A DNA stretch of 64,000 nt from the NCBI RefSeq assembly GCF_003865075.1, contig NZ_BHWB01000002.1, forward strand, positions 587,111-651,110. The letters are read 5' to 3'. Within the stretch, counting starts at the first letter, position 1. Every line of letters starts with the position of its first letter. The position numbers and the translations under genes are program-made. The notes below the pieces were generated by a model. That model searched no databases, had not been told where the DNA came from, and saw nothing but the letters and a program-made list of their open reading frames with translations. Shown piece after piece: positions 42,801 through 53,262 of the stretch. This stretch comes from Bacteroides faecalis (GTDB taxonomy: Bacteria > Bacteroidota > Bacteroidia > Bacteroidales > Bacteroidaceae).

Positions 42801-45088
42801 TGATTTCCTTTTTTCTTCTTTTCAACGATAGCATCAATCACTGCTACGGCAGTAATGTTAACGATATCACGAACAGAACTTTCGAAGTCGGTGAAGTGAA
42901 TCGGCTTGTTCAATCCCATTTGGATAGGACCAATAAATTCTGTATCGGGATCCATTGCCTGAAGCAATTTGTAACCTATGTTTGCCGAACTCAGGTTAGG
43001 GAAAACCAGCGTATTTACATCTTTACCTTTCAGACGTGTAAACGGATATTTAGCGTCACGAAGTTCACGATTGAGAGCAAAGTTTACTTGCATTTCACCA
43101 TCAATGGCAAGATCAGGAAATTCCTTCTGCATAGAGTTGATTGCTTCGTGCACTTTTACAGGACTACCTGAGGTATCAGCTCCAAAATTGGAATAAGAGA
43201 GCATAGCCATAACAGGGATATGATTGAAAAAACGTACTGTTTTGTCAGCAAGTTTGGCTATATCAGTCAGAGTTTCTGTGTCTGGGTGACGGTTGATTAG
43301 CGTATCGGCAAGGAAGAAAGTACCTTTCTTTGAGTTGAGGATATGCATCGTACCGAAGTGTTTGAATCCGGGCTGGATACCAATAACCTCTTTTGCTACC
43401 TTGATGGTGTTACTGTATTTGGTATAAATTCCGGTGATAAAAGCATCTGCATCACCAGTTTCAACCATCATCATTCCGAAGTAGTTGCGTTCGAACATTT
43501 TGTCATTGGCTTCTTCATAAGTAAAACCTTCGCGAGCACGTTTTTCTGTTAGAATACGAGCGTAGCGTTCACGACGTTCCAATTCGTTCGGATGGCGGAG
43601 ATTTACGATTTCAATACCTTCCAAGCTAAGGTCTAATTGCTGAGCCATTTTGGCGATCACTTCGTCATTACCTAATAATATAGGATGACAGATGCCTTCG
43701 GATTTGGCTTCGACTGCAGCTTTCAGCATATTGGGATGGCCACCTTCGGCAAATACAACGCGTTGTGGATTACGGCGAGCTGTGTCGTGCAATTGACGGG
43801 TTAATTCTGATTCATATCCCATCAATTCGCGGAGATGGACACGATAAGCGTCCCAGTCCTCGATTTCTATACGTGCTACTCCACTTTCCATGGCAGCTTT
43901 GGCTACGGCACAGGAAACTTCTGTGATGAGGCGTGGGTCTACCGGTTTCGGAATAAAATATTCAGGGCCGAACGAGAAATTGTTTACATGATATGCTGCA
44001 TTTACCACATCAGGTACAGGTTGTTTTGCCAAATTAGCAATAGCGTGTACAGCTGCAATCTTCATTTCTTCATTGATTGCTTTGGCGTGTGTATCCAATG
44101 CACCGCGGAAAATATAAGGGAATCCGATTACATTATTAATCTGGTTCGGATAGTCGGAACGTCCGGTTGCCATCAATACGTCTGGGCGGGCAGCCATGGC
44201 GTCTTCGTAAGAGATTTCTGGTGTCGGATTCGCTAATGCAAATACGATCGGCATGGGAGCCATACTACGTACCATATCCTGATTTAGCACATTTCCTTTT
44301 GACAAGCCGAGGAATACGTCAGCACCTTTAATGGCTTCTTCCAAAGTATGAATGTCAGTACGGTCCGTTGCAAAATATCTCTTTTGTTCGTTCAGGTCAG
44401 TACGTGCTTTACTGATGACTCCTTTGCTATCCAACATCACGATGTTTTCCAGACGTGCACCCAGAGATACATATAATTTAGTACAGGAGACAGCAGAGGC
44501 CCCGGCACCGTTCACTACGATTTTTACGTCTGCAATGTTTTTGCCGGCCACTTGCAGTGCATTTACCAATCCTGCACTGGAGATGATGGCAGTTCCATGT
44601 TGGTCATCGTGCATGACGGGAATATCGAGTTCCTCTTTCAGACGGCGTTCGATTTCAAAACATTCCGGAGCTTTTATATCTTCCAGATTGATACCACCGA
44701 AAGTGGGAGCAATTGCTTTAACAGCTTCGATAAATTTATCCGGGTCTTTTTCGTCTACTTCAATATCGAATACATCAATTCCTGCATAAATTTTGAAAAG
44801 TAAACCTTTACCTTCCATTACGGGTTTACCGCTAAGAGCACCTATATTACCTAAACCAAGTACTGCTGTACCGTTAGAGATTACGGCTACCAGATTTCCT
44901 TTGGCTGTATATTTGTAAGCATCTTGTGGATTCTTCTCTATTTCGAGGCATGGTTCTGCCACGCCGGGAGAATAAGCGAGTGATAAGTCTGTCTGTGTAC
45001 TATAAGGTTTGGTAGGAACTACCTCAATCTTGCCGGGCTTGCCTTGTGAATGATAGAGCAGAGCGGCTTCTTTGGTTATCTTAGCCAT
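42797..45088 (-). CDS. maeB: NADP-dependent malic enzyme fused to a phosphotransacetylase-like domain
   Basis: 763 aa, the usual MaeB size. The N-terminal malic domain (about 1-420) has the Tyr/Lys catalytic region near [24 protein letters not shown] with metal-binding acids, and a Rossmann motif [12 protein letters not shown]. The C-terminal phosphotransacetylase-like domain (about 430-760) includes [16 protein letters not shown] and is regulatory in this family. It converts malate to pyruvate and CO2 with NADPH formation. First gene of a two-gene unit with the 58-aa membrane protein. Confidence 0.94.
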   Translation of the reverse strand: MAKITKEAALLYHSQGKPGKIEVVPTKPYSTQTDLSLAYSPGVAEPCLEIEKNPQDAYKYTAKGNLVAVISNGTAVLGLGNIGALSGKPVMEGKGLLFKIYAGIDVFDIEVDEKDPDKFIEAVKAIAPTFGGINLEDIKAPECFEIERRLKEELDIPVMHDDQHGTAIISSAGLVNALQVAGKNIADVKIVVNGAGASAVSCTKLYVSLGARLENIVMLDSKGVISKARTDLNEQKRYFATDRTDIHTLEEAIKGADVFLGLSKGNVLNQDMVRSMAPMPIVFALANPTPEISYEDAMAARPDVLMATGRSDYPNQINNVIGFPYIFRGALDTHAKAINEEMKIAAVHAIANLAKQPVPDVVNAAYHVNNFSFGPEYFIPKPVDPRLITEVSCAVAKAAMESGVARIEIEDWDAYRVHLRELMGYESELTRQLHDTARRNPQRVVFAEGGHPNMLKAAVEAKSEGICHPILLGNDEVIAKMAQQLDLSLEGIEIVNLRHPNELERRERYARILTEKRAREGFTYEEANDKMFERNYFGMMMVETGDADAFITGIYTKYSNTIKVAKEVIGIQPGFKHFGTMHILNSKKGTFFLADTLINRHPDTETLTDIAKLADKTVRFFNHIPVMAMLSYSNFGADTSGSPVKVHEAINSMQKEFPDLAIDGEMQVNFALNRELRDAKYPFTRLKGKDVNTLVFPNLSSANIGYKLLQAMDPDTEFIGPIQMGLNKPIHFTDFESSVRDIVNITAVAVIDAIVEKKKKGNQ

Positions 45089-45123
45089 ACTAGTTGTATT
45101 TTTTGTAAATTATCAATTGGCTG

Positions 45124-45131
45124 CAAATGTA
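45124..45131 (-). promoter_or_regulatory. -7 box (TACATTTG) of maeB
   Basis: TACATTTG on the minus strand, 36 bases before the maeB start; no TTTG at the -33 distance. Confidence 0.5.
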
Positions 45132-45182
45132 GGAATAAAAGTTTGGAATTGTAGCTTTATGGCAAAATTATATGTTATTTTA

Positions 45183-46793
45183 TTATCTTTTATCGGATGG
45201 AGCATGTGATGTACGCCAAAATGTATTTTTAACTTCTCGGGCTACATTTTTCCAATTGGGCATACGTTTTAAAGAACGGCGTATCGGAAAGTCGTAGAGT
45301 AATAACAGCAGAAAGAGGAAAATACATGCATAGGCCACCCAGCCGTAAATTTGCTTGATGCTCACTTCCATCATTTGACTAATAAATTCTTCCATATAAT
45401 GACCAAGATGGAATGGATTGTTACTGAAAGATACATGATCGATCGCCGATCCGTAACGTCCCAGATTGTCGGGTACGTAGTAAGCCAATCCTTGTGAATA
45501 GATTGCACAGCCCAGTACTCCGCCGACTACCATATGGAGCATATTGAATACACTTAATCCCTGAAAGAAATGTTGGAAGGTCATAATCTCTTCCAGACAT
45601 ACCATGAAAGTGGCACTTAATACTGCATAAGCAAAGCCTCGACAAATCGTTGGCAGATAGAGTTGGGAGATATGAATGTCAGTCGAAAGAGTCAGGTAAT
45701 ATCCGATTAAGTAACCTATTAGTCCAACAAATCCGACAATGATAAGACGTACATAATTATATTGTTTGACGTGCATCCACCAGTAAGAAAACAGGCAACC
45801 ACCAATAATACCTATGATAGCAAACCAATCTAATTGTACACTGACCATTTCTTCATATTTCATCACCTCTTCATAAAAGACTTCTTCTAATACGTGTTCT
45901 GTTGCCAGAAATGCTTCTACTATCGTAATCAGTCCTAGTAACGGCCAATAAAACCGATAAGTCCACATCTTAGGTTCAAGAAACGGATGGCGGATGGTCA
46001 TCATACGCCAGATACAAAATACTAGGGTGATGATGATTGCTACCGATAATTGCCGGATAACAGGACTGTTCCACCAATCGTACCAATCACCATAATTAAA
46101 TAGGAAAGTGATTTCGGCTAATAAAGCGGCCCATAAAGCTGCGCCTAGCCAATCAATACCGAATAGTGGGAACTTGCGCATGAAACGGAAATGTTTAACG
46201 CAAGTAAACTGTATAAATAAGACTATTAACATTAACCCTACAATAAAGAGGTGCATATAGGTCCAGTTGTAGTGGTACATTAAATAGGTCGTTATCAAGT
46301 CTGACAACTGAATGCTGCCTAAAATAACAATATGAAGCCATGGAAAGAATACGGTGAAATCTCGTGTCGGCGTCATCCACAACTGGATATTGGACATGCA
46401 CTCAAAAGTTCCCTGAATTTTACACATACCTTCAATGAAACATACCAACCACAAAAGTGGAAGAAAGCTGATGGATGGCGCTACTAGATTGCAAAGCAAA
46501 ACTCCCAATGCTGCCGATGTAAGCAAAGTTTTATTGGTAAAGCGGAACTTCATTCGGAATAATAGCGGAAAGTAGATTGCCATTCCCGCCAGATTGGCGT
46601 ACATACACATGAGAATATCTTCACGCATCAGTACTTTGCCACCGATCATCTGATTTAATGCTCCCAAATAAACTCCCCCCGATAATTGGAAGGTAACAGC
46701 AATGAATAGATAAATCCATGGTTGTATTTTTCGTGGCACAAAGCTACGAAACATCGGCATCGTGAAAGGACCGTTTAAAACAGGTGCTCCCAT
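45183..46793 (-). CDS. EmrB-like major facilitator efflux permease
   Basis: 536 aa with about 14 hydrophobic helices, the length and topology of the DHA2 (EmrB) family. It starts MGAPVLNGPFTMPMFRSFVP; helix 1 contains FIAVTFQLSGGVYLGALNQ. It ends in a basic cytoplasmic tail (DFPIRRSLKRMPNW). Third gene of a minus-strand operon, 3 bp after an EmrA-like adaptor and behind a TolC-like channel, so it should export a drug, bile-type or fatty-acid-type compound across both membranes. Confidence 0.85.
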   Translation of the reverse strand: MGAPVLNGPFTMPMFRSFVPRKIQPWIYLFIAVTFQLSGGVYLGALNQMIGGKVLMREDILMCMYANLAGMAIYFPLLFRMKFRFTNKTLLTSAALGVLLCNLVAPSISFLPLLWLVCFIEGMCKIQGTFECMSNIQLWMTPTRDFTVFFPWLHIVILGSIQLSDLITTYLMYHYNWTYMHLFIVGLMLIVLFIQFTCVKHFRFMRKFPLFGIDWLGAALWAALLAEITFLFNYGDWYDWWNSPVIRQLSVAIIITLVFCIWRMMTIRHPFLEPKMWTYRFYWPLLGLITIVEAFLATEHVLEEVFYEEVMKYEEMVSVQLDWFAIIGIIGGCLFSYWWMHVKQYNYVRLIIVGFVGLIGYLIGYYLTLSTDIHISQLYLPTICRGFAYAVLSATFMVCLEEIMTFQHFFQGLSVFNMLHMVVGGVLGCAIYSQGLAYYVPDNLGRYGSAIDHVSFSNNPFHLGHYMEEFISQMMEVSIKQIYGWVAYACIFLFLLLLLYDFPIRRSLKRMPNWKNVAREVKNTFWRTSHAPSDKR

Positions 46794-46796
46794 ATG

Positions 46797-47831
46797 TTAA
46801 TATTTTACTTCACATTCTACATTGAACCCTGCTCGTAAACGTTTTAAGTCTTCGGGCTTGTTTCCTTTCAGACGGATGCGGACGGGGATACGTTGCTCTA
46901 CTTTTACGAAATTTCCCGTGGCATTATCTTGTGGAATCATAGAGAAAGCTGCTCCTGTTGCATCCGAAATGGATTCTACAGTTCCTTTGAAAATTATATT
47001 CGGCACTGCGTCTGCGGTCATTTCTACTTCGGCTCCCTCTTTAATATTAGGTAATTGGGTTTCGCGATAGTTGGCTATGATCCACAGGTCACTATTATCT
47101 ACAATATCAACCATTGTTTGTCCCGGTTGTACCAGTTGTCCTTCCTGTATCTCTTTTCGTCCCGTAGTTCCATCGCATGGAGCAATGATAACTGTATAAG
47201 AAAGGTTCAGACGAGCGAGCTCGAGTGCAGCTTCTGCCAGACGGACTCCTGCTTCATTCTGTCCTAAGCGGTGGGTCTGTTCACTTTTAACTAACGATGT
47301 AGACTGCTTGGCACGTGATACTTGTTCGTAGCGTGCTTTTGCTGCTTCGTATGCTGTATGTACATTATCATATTGTTGTTTGGTAACTGCATCGTCTTTC
47401 AGTAGTTTTTCAAAACGATCCAATTCACGTTTGGCATTTTCCATTTGTACGCGAACTTCCTCTATACTTGCATCGTTTACACTCAAATTGTTTTGAGTGG
47501 TGGCAATACCGATGGTGGTAGCTTGCCTTCCTGCCATAGCGTTTGCCAAATCTGCTTCTGCCTGAGCAACGCGAAGTCGAAATTCCGCATCTTCGATGAT
47601 AAGCAACGTATCACCTTTATGTACCGGCTGATATTCTTCGAAACAGATTCTTTTTATAAATCCCGGTACGCGGGTATTAATCGGAGTAATGTGTTGTTTA
47701 ACTTGTGCGTTATCAGTATATTCTATACTTCCCAAATGAAGAAAACGGGAACAAACATAGGCTGCACCGCCGATGAGGAAACAAAGAATCAGAATATTGT
47801 ATATAATCTTTTGAGTTTTTCTAGCTATCAT
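46797..47831 (-). CDS. EmrA/HlyD-type membrane fusion protein
   Basis: 344 aa. A single N-terminal membrane helix (IIYNILILCFLIGGAAYVC) is followed by a biotinyl-lipoyl-like half motif (TRVPGFIKRICFEEYQPVHK), a long coiled-coil hairpin (about 85-200), the second lipoyl half (SYTVIIAPCDGTTG) and a beta-barrel. It is the periplasmic adaptor between the EmrB-like permease (3 bp downstream) and the TolC-like channel (13 bp upstream). Confidence 0.9.
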   Translation of the reverse strand: MIARKTQKIIYNILILCFLIGGAAYVCSRFLHLGSIEYTDNAQVKQHITPINTRVPGFIKRICFEEYQPVHKGDTLLIIEDAEFRLRVAQAEADLANAMAGRQATTIGIATTQNNLSVNDASIEEVRVQMENAKRELDRFEKLLKDDAVTKQQYDNVHTAYEAAKARYEQVSRAKQSTSLVKSEQTHRLGQNEAGVRLAEAALELARLNLSYTVIIAPCDGTTGRKEIQEGQLVQPGQTMVDIVDNSDLWIIANYRETQLPNIKEGAEVEMTADAVPNIIFKGTVESISDATGAAFSMIPQDNATGNFVKVEQRIPVRIRLKGNKPEDLKRLRAGFNVECEVKY

Positions 47832-47844
47832 AATCTATTGTATT

Positions 47845-49164
47845 TTAAAGGGTATGTGTGATATATTTCATTTTGTAGTAACTGTAGATCACGTTGATAC
47901 GTGCATTAACCAGAGCAAGATCAGCACTTAGCTTCATGTTACTGGCGTCAAGCATATCGGTAAGTAACGCCAGATCGTTTTTGTAACGGTTGCTGGTTAC
48001 ACTGTAGTTTTGATCAGCCAGTTCCACGCTTTTTTCTTGTGTGCGTAAGTCGGTAAAAGAGGTAAGGAAATTAACATAATTGGCTTGAACACCATTCTCA
48101 ACTTGTTCTTGTGCAAGAATATATTCCTCCTGTGATTTTTGTATATTCAATTTTGCCTGACGGACTTTCTTATTGTTTTTGAACAATGAAGAAAGATTGT
48201 ATTTGATTCCTACTCCTACATACCAATAATTAAAATTGTTGTTCAATACCGGAACTTCAATGGTGATGGGACCATCCAAATGTTCTCCTGCAACAAGAGC
48301 TATTTTGGGAAGGAGTTCCGAACGTTCCAGTTTGGCCTTCTGTTCGTTCATTTTCACAGCCAGTTGTGCTTGTTGCAAACCTACATTACTTTGAGTAGCT
48401 AATTGCTGCCAGTCATTTTCTGCCAGTGCTTTCACTTCTTCTTCTAGTAAAGTGGAATCAGGAATGATTTCTGTTCCGACAGGTAGGTGAAGAGTAGTCA
48501 CTAATTGATGGTTCATGATTTTGCAAGCATCTTGAACTTTGGCAAGCTGCAACTTTAACGTCTCTTTTTGTAATTCATAGCGGGTGATATCATTTTTCAA
48601 AGCCGTTCCTTGTGTGCGTCGTGCTTTCATGTTACGTATCACTTGTTCTGTTAAATCGAGATTTTTCTGTAATACTTGTATCTGATTGTTTAGTTTATAC
48701 AGATCCAGGTAATAACCGGTCAGAAGAAAACGTATTTCCTGACGATTTTTCTGCCAATCTAATTCACTCATCTTTTGCCCGAGTTCAGCCAGAGCGATTC
48801 CGCTGTTGATTGCTCCACCTGCATAGATCACTTGCTGCGCTTCCAAGGCGAAGTTATTGCCGAAATGAGGCATCGGAATATTCTGACCATTTGTGAAATC
48901 ACGATCCCATAAATATCCATTACCAAGATAACTGAACGATAGTGAAGCGCCTATATCCGGCAACCGTTCTGATTTGGCTGCTTTTAAAGCTTCATCAGCT
49001 GCCTCTTTTCCGGTTTTGTACGTTCGGATACTCTGGCTGTTCTCATCTGCCAGACGAAAGATTTCATTAATGCCCAACACCTGTTTTGATGACGTCTGGG
49101 CAGACAAACTCTGACTGCATAGTGCCACGCATAGCGGTACTATGAGCCATCCTTTTTTGCTCAT
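47845..49164 (-). CDS. TolC-family outer-membrane efflux channel
   Basis: 439 aa, signal peptide ending SLSAQTSS. Two TolC repeats of long helices are visible, with VLGINEIFRLADENSQSIRT at the N-terminus and heptad-like stretches (LDLTEQVIRNMKARRTQG; QLAVKMNEQKAKLERSELLP). It forms the trimeric outer-membrane duct. First gene of the operon with the EmrA/EmrB-like proteins. Confidence 0.9.
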   Translation of the reverse strand: MSKKGWLIVPLCVALCSQSLSAQTSSKQVLGINEIFRLADENSQSIRTYKTGKEAADEALKAAKSERLPDIGASLSFSYLGNGYLWDRDFTNGQNIPMPHFGNNFALEAQQVIYAGGAINSGIALAELGQKMSELDWQKNRQEIRFLLTGYYLDLYKLNNQIQVLQKNLDLTEQVIRNMKARRTQGTALKNDITRYELQKETLKLQLAKVQDACKIMNHQLVTTLHLPVGTEIIPDSTLLEEEVKALAENDWQQLATQSNVGLQQAQLAVKMNEQKAKLERSELLPKIALVAGEHLDGPITIEVPVLNNNFNYWYVGVGIKYNLSSLFKNNKKVRQAKLNIQKSQEEYILAQEQVENGVQANYVNFLTSFTDLRTQEKSVELADQNYSVTSNRYKNDLALLTDMLDASNMKLSADLALVNARINVIYSYYKMKYITHTL

Positions 49165-49884
49165 AAAGTAAAATAAATAATTAATGTGATTAAAATATTC
49201 GCTCTTATATCATGCTTCCTTTCCTGAAGGTCAGCGTTTTGAATTGTGGCGAGTCATTAAAATGAGAATGATTATATCTGTGCAGCTACTCCCCAACTGT
49301 GGAAATCGTGCATTTTGTTTTTATAGCGAATGGAAATTTGATAATACTTAAGTTTCATATTGATACTTGTTTTCTATTTTGATTTGCAAAATTATAAAAA
49401 ATAATAGGTAAGTTGTGACTTTATATATCTACAAATATAATGTTTTTTAACGAATACTCTTTCTCTTTTTTATTCTTGGATGATGCTTAACCAAGTTATT
49501 TAATTTGTGGTTTTATCAAGTAAGTAGTAATGTTACGGTATCTGTCATTAGCTTCGTTCAAAACATCTTTTAGCTTTTATATTACGGTATATTCATACTA
49601 CCGTAGGGAGAAAGAATCTCTTCTTTGTATATGCCGAAGAGGAGATTCTTCACTTCCTTATGAATGAAAGAGATACTATCGAGAATCATTCTTATATTGC
49701 AGAAAAAAATGAAAGAATACTTATAATACTAAAACGAATTAAATTAAGAATTGGCTGAGCTATCTGTTACAAAGTGATTCTTCACTCTAGAATTGTTCTG
49801 AAAAGTACTAATTTTGTTCTTGTTTTGACGTTCTCATATAGATAGAAAGCCCATACCTTTGCACTCAAATTTAAAAGATAGATT
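49165..49884. other. 720-bp intergenic region between divergent transporters
   Basis: Two minus-strand -7 boxes, TAATTTTG (49387-49394) and TATATTTG (49432-49439), could serve the TolC-like operon. A hairpin with 12 of 13 pairs (AGAATCTCTTCTT at 49613-49625 with AAGAGGAGATTCT near 49637-49649) has no U-tract. GTTACGGTA (49532) and ATTACGGTA (49581) are near-identical, with an inverted TACCGTA at about 49599. No credible coding frame. Confidence 0.5.
49854..49861 (+). promoter_or_regulatory. -7 box (TACCTTTG) of the Bcr/CflA transporter gene
   Basis: TACCTTTG 23 bases before the ATG. A TTTG at 49824-49827 is 26 bases away, longer than ideal. Confidence 0.5.
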
Positions 49885-51087
49885 ATGAATGCAATAAAAG
49901 AAGAAAATTCAAAGGTCTTTCTGTTGTTATTGTTAGGAATGTTGACAGCATTCGGACCTTTTGTTACGGATATGTATTTACCCAGCCTGCCCTCGATGAC
50001 AGACTATTTTTCCACAAGTTCTTCTATGGTACAGTTAGGACTTACTACAAGTATGATAGGCTTGGCGTTGGGACAAATCTTTTTTGGACCTCTTAGTGAT
50101 AAATATGGCAGACGTCCGCTATTATTGGTGTCGATAGTGTTATTTATGATTTCTACTATGTTATGTTTGTTTGTGCCGGATATTTATTCGTTTGTTACAT
50201 TAAGATTAGTACAAGGTATAGCTGGAGCAGGAGGAATAGTAATTTCCCGTTCGATATCAACAGATAAGTTTTCGGGAAAAGAATTAGCTAAAATGCTGGC
50301 AATAATTGGTGCAATAAATGGAGTTGCTCCCGTTGCGGCTCCGGTTATCGGAGGATTGCTGACAGGCACAGTGGGTTGGAAAGGTATTTTCGTGATCCTG
50401 TTGCTTTTGGGAATATTGTTGTGGATTGGTTGTATTCGTTTTAAAGAATCACTGCCTGTAGAAAAACGTTCGAAGACAGGAGTTGTTGCTACATTCCGTA
50501 GTTTCGGTACAATTGTTCGTAACGGTCGTTTTATGCTTTATGTCTTGCAATTAGCATTTGCACAAGGCATTTTATTTGCCTACATTGCTTCTTCTCCTTT
50601 TATAATCCAACAGCATTACGGATTTTCTCCTTTAGCTTTCAGTATTTGTTTTGCTGTCAATGCAATAGCTATTGGGACAGCTGCCGCTATTTCGGTAAAA
50701 TTCCGTAAGACTGAGTACGGAACACTGACTGGGTGTGTTGGTATGTTGGTTTTGTCTATCCTTATGATGGTTGCTTTATACAGTCAATGCAACTTCTGGA
50801 CCTATGAATTGCTGATGTTTACGTTATTATTTATGATGGGATTGACTTTTACAACTTCCACTACTTTGGCGATGGACTGTGAACGTCAGTATTCCGGTGC
50901 AGCTTCCGCTTTGCTGGGTGCACTGTGTTTTGCGGCCGGTGGAATAGTTTCTCCATTAGTCGGTTTAGGCGATATACTTATATCTACTGGGATAACATTC
51001 ATAATTTGTGCTATTTGTTCATTACTATGTGCGTTAGGAGCAGTCAGACGAACCATAGTCAAGGTAGTAAAAGTAAGCCGGATTTAG
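49885..51087 (+). CDS. Bcr/CflA-family multidrug MFS transporter
   Basis: 400 aa, 12 transmembrane helices. Helix 1 has the family motif FGPFVTDMYLPSLPSM (Asp in helix 1), and loop 2-3 carries GPLSDKYGRRPLLL. Helix 5 contains the antiporter motif-like GINGVAPVAAPVIGG region. It is a proton-driven drug/H+ antiporter of the inner membrane. Convergent with an AraC-type gene whose stop codon is inside the same hairpin. Confidence 0.9.
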   Translation: MNAIKEENSKVFLLLLLGMLTAFGPFVTDMYLPSLPSMTDYFSTSSSMVQLGLTTSMIGLALGQIFFGPLSDKYGRRPLLLVSIVLFMISTMLCLFVPDIYSFVTLRLVQGIAGAGGIVISRSISTDKFSGKELAKMLAIIGAINGVAPVAAPVIGGLLTGTVGWKGIFVILLLLGILLWIGCIRFKESLPVEKRSKTGVVATFRSFGTIVRNGRFMLYVLQLAFAQGILFAYIASSPFIIQQHYGFSPLAFSICFAVNAIAIGTAAAISVKFRKTEYGTLTGCVGMLVLSILMMVALYSQCNFWTYELLMFTLLFMMGLTFTTSTTLAMDCERQYSGAASALLGALCFAAGGIVSPLVGLGDILISTGITFIICAICSLLCALGAVRRTIVKVVKVSRI

Positions 51088-51097
51088 TCCGGCTTAC
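51073..51097. terminator. Shared terminator containing both stop codons
   Basis: GTAAGCCGGA (51073-51082) pairs with TCCGGCTTAC (51088-51097) over a 5-base loop. The transporter stop (51085-51087) is in the loop and the AraC stop (51094-51096) is in the stem. Confidence 0.7.
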
Positions 51098-51942
51098 ATC
51101 GAATATTTACTTTGATATTCTCTGGGTGACATTCCTTCGTGCCGTTTGAAATATCTTCCTAGATACGATTGGTCCGGGAAACCGAGTCGGTGGGCTATCT
51201 CTTGTATGGTCAGTCCGGTGGATTGGAGTAACACTTTTATCTCCAGAATAGCAAAGTCGTCAATAATCTTTTTAGCAGAATCGCCGGTTACACTTCTACA
51301 GATACCCGTTAGATATTTGGTAGAGATACAGAGTTTACTGGCATAAAAATTTACTTCCCGTTGAGAAATACAGTTTTCGTGAACTAAAGCGACGAAATGC
51401 TTAAAGATTTCATCCTGTCGGCTTCCACCTTCAATTTCACGTCGGTCGAAATAACGGTAACACTTATCATAAATGTTCAGCATGAAGGATTGAAGATGAT
51501 TTTTGGCTATTTGGTTTCGAAAACGATTTTCACGATCTTTATAGATTGCCGTTGTCGCACGTATTAATCCATTAATGGTTTCGGTATTTTCTTCGGAAAG
51601 GGTGTAACAAGGATTCTCTTTAAGGAACTGGAAGAAAAATGGTTCGAATCGGAGACAAGCCTCCCGGAACATATCTTGTGGAAATCCGAAAAAAGAAGCG
51701 GTAAAATCGCTACTGCTGCCATTGATGCGTATGATAGTTCCCGGTAACAATACTATTTGGGTATTTTCAATAACTTCATAATCTTTCAGGTCGATCGTTA
51801 CATGTGCCCACCCACTTTGACAGAAATAGATGGCACCACCTTCCAGTTTCCACAGGTGGTGCATGATTGGTGACAAATTTTCATCTGTGCCAGCCACAAA
51901 GGGTTCACGAAGTACAGCAAGTATAGATTTTCTTTCTTTCAT
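51094..51942 (-). CDS. AraC-family transcriptional regulator
   Basis: 282 aa. An N-terminal cupin-like sensing domain (about 1-150; VTIDLKDYEVIENTQIVLLP) precedes a C-terminal double helix-turn-helix (about 180-280) with the signature GLTIQEIAHRLGFPDQSYLG and RYFKRHEGMSPREYQSKY. It lies between the Bcr/CflA gene (convergent) and the RND operon (divergent, 159 bp away), so the RND promoter at 52061 is its most likely target (inference). Confidence 0.88.
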   Translation of the reverse strand: MKERKSILAVLREPFVAGTDENLSPIMHHLWKLEGGAIYFCQSGWAHVTIDLKDYEVIENTQIVLLPGTIIRINGSSSDFTASFFGFPQDMFREACLRFEPFFFQFLKENPCYTLSEENTETINGLIRATTAIYKDRENRFRNQIAKNHLQSFMLNIYDKCYRYFDRREIEGGSRQDEIFKHFVALVHENCISQREVNFYASKLCISTKYLTGICRSVTGDSAKKIIDDFAILEIKVLLQSTGLTIQEIAHRLGFPDQSYLGRYFKRHEGMSPREYQSKYSM

Positions 51943-52060
51943 ATACAGTTCTTTTTTAGGAAGGCAAAAATAAGATTTTTTTGCTAAATATTAGCTTTTA
52001 TGTTCCGAAAATGAACAAAACTGAAAACACTATGAATAGTTTTCTATCATAGAATCCATT

Positions 52061-52068
52061 TACCTTTG
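52061..52068 (+). promoter_or_regulatory. -7 box (TACCTTTG) of the RND efflux operon
   Basis: TACCTTTG 33 bases before the ATG at 52102. The -33 position reads TTTC rather than TTTG, in keeping with an activated or repressed promoter. Confidence 0.5.
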
Positions 52069-52101
52069 CCGCAGTAATTTTTTTAACTAGGTAACAACAA
52101 A

Positions 52102-53259
52102 ATGAGTAAAAAGGTATGTAAAATGAAGCAGGCATTAATGTTGCTTTGCTCTTTAGCTGCTGTAGGATGTAAACAAGCACCACCGGCACAAATGGAAACA
52201 GGATACGAAGTGATGACCCTTTCTCCGGCAGACCGGATGATATCAAGCACCTATTCGGCGACTATTCGCGGACGTCAGGATATTGATATTTATCCTCAGG
52301 TAAGTGGTACACTGACTAAAGTAAGTGTGACTGAAGGTCAGCGTGTGAAGAAGGGACAAACATTGTTCATCATCGATCAAGTACCTTATGAGGCTGCGTT
52401 ACAGACTGCATTGGCTAATGTGGAATCTGCTAAAGCGTCTCAGGCTACGGCAAAACTGACTTACGAAAGCAAAGAGGAACTGCATAAAGAAAATGTAGTT
52501 TCCGATTTTGACTTGAGCACAGCAAGAAACTCTCTTTTGGCAGCTAATGCGCAACTGGCACAGGCAAAAGCTCAGGAAGTAAGTGCTCGTAATAACCTTT
52601 CTTATACGGTGGTGAAAAGTCCGGCAGATGGAGTGATCGGTACATTGCCTTATCGTGTAGGTGCTTTGGTTAGTTCTAATCTTGCCGAACCTTTGACTAC
52701 AGTTTCTGATAACTCGGATATGTATGTTTACTTTTCGATGACAGAAAAGCAACTGTTAAATTTGATTCGTCAATATGGTTCTAAGGAAGAAGCATTGAAG
52801 AATATGCCGGCGATTGATTTGCTGTTGAATGATAAGTCTGCTTATCCACAACAGGGACAGATCGAGACTATCAGCGGAGTGATCGACCGTTCGACGGGAA
52901 CCGTTAGCTTGCGTGCTGTATTTCCTAATAAGGATGGTCTGTTGCATAGTGGTGGTACAGGTAATGTGGTTATTCCGGTGCATAGAACAGAAGCACTGGT
53001 TATTCCGCAAGCAGCTACATTTGAAATTCAGGATAAGAGATATGCATATAAGGTAGTAGACGGTAAAGCGCAATCAAGCCAGATACAGGTAACCCGGGTG
53101 AATGGAGGTAAGGAATTTATCGTGGATGAAGGCCTGGCTTCGGGAGACGTAATCGTGAAGGAAGGTGTAGGATTACTTCGTGAAGGTACTCCTATTAAGG
53201 CGAAGACGGCACAACCTACGATGACAACTACTGAAAATCAAACAACAAAGGAGGATTAA
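52102..53259 (+). CDS. RND efflux periplasmic adaptor lipoprotein
   Basis: 385 aa. Lipobox AVGC (Cys23). Order of domains: first lipoyl half (IYPQVSGTLTKVSVTEGQRV), coiled-coil hairpin (about 95-170), second lipoyl half (YTVVKSPADGVIGTLPYRVG), beta-barrel and membrane-proximal domain. It links the RND pump to the outer-membrane channel. First gene of the operon; 3 bp before the pump gene. Confidence 0.92.
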   Translation: MSKKVCKMKQALMLLCSLAAVGCKQAPPAQMETGYEVMTLSPADRMISSTYSATIRGRQDIDIYPQVSGTLTKVSVTEGQRVKKGQTLFIIDQVPYEAALQTALANVESAKASQATAKLTYESKEELHKENVVSDFDLSTARNSLLAANAQLAQAKAQEVSARNNLSYTVVKSPADGVIGTLPYRVGALVSSNLAEPLTTVSDNSDMYVYFSMTEKQLLNLIRQYGSKEEALKNMPAIDLLLNDKSAYPQQGQIETISGVIDRSTGTVSLRAVFPNKDGLLHSGGTGNVVIPVHRTEALVIPQAATFEIQDKRYAYKVVDGKAQSSQIQVTRVNGGKEFIVDEGLASGDVIVKEGVGLLREGTPIKAKTAQPTMTTTENQTTKED

Positions 53260-53262
53260 TCC

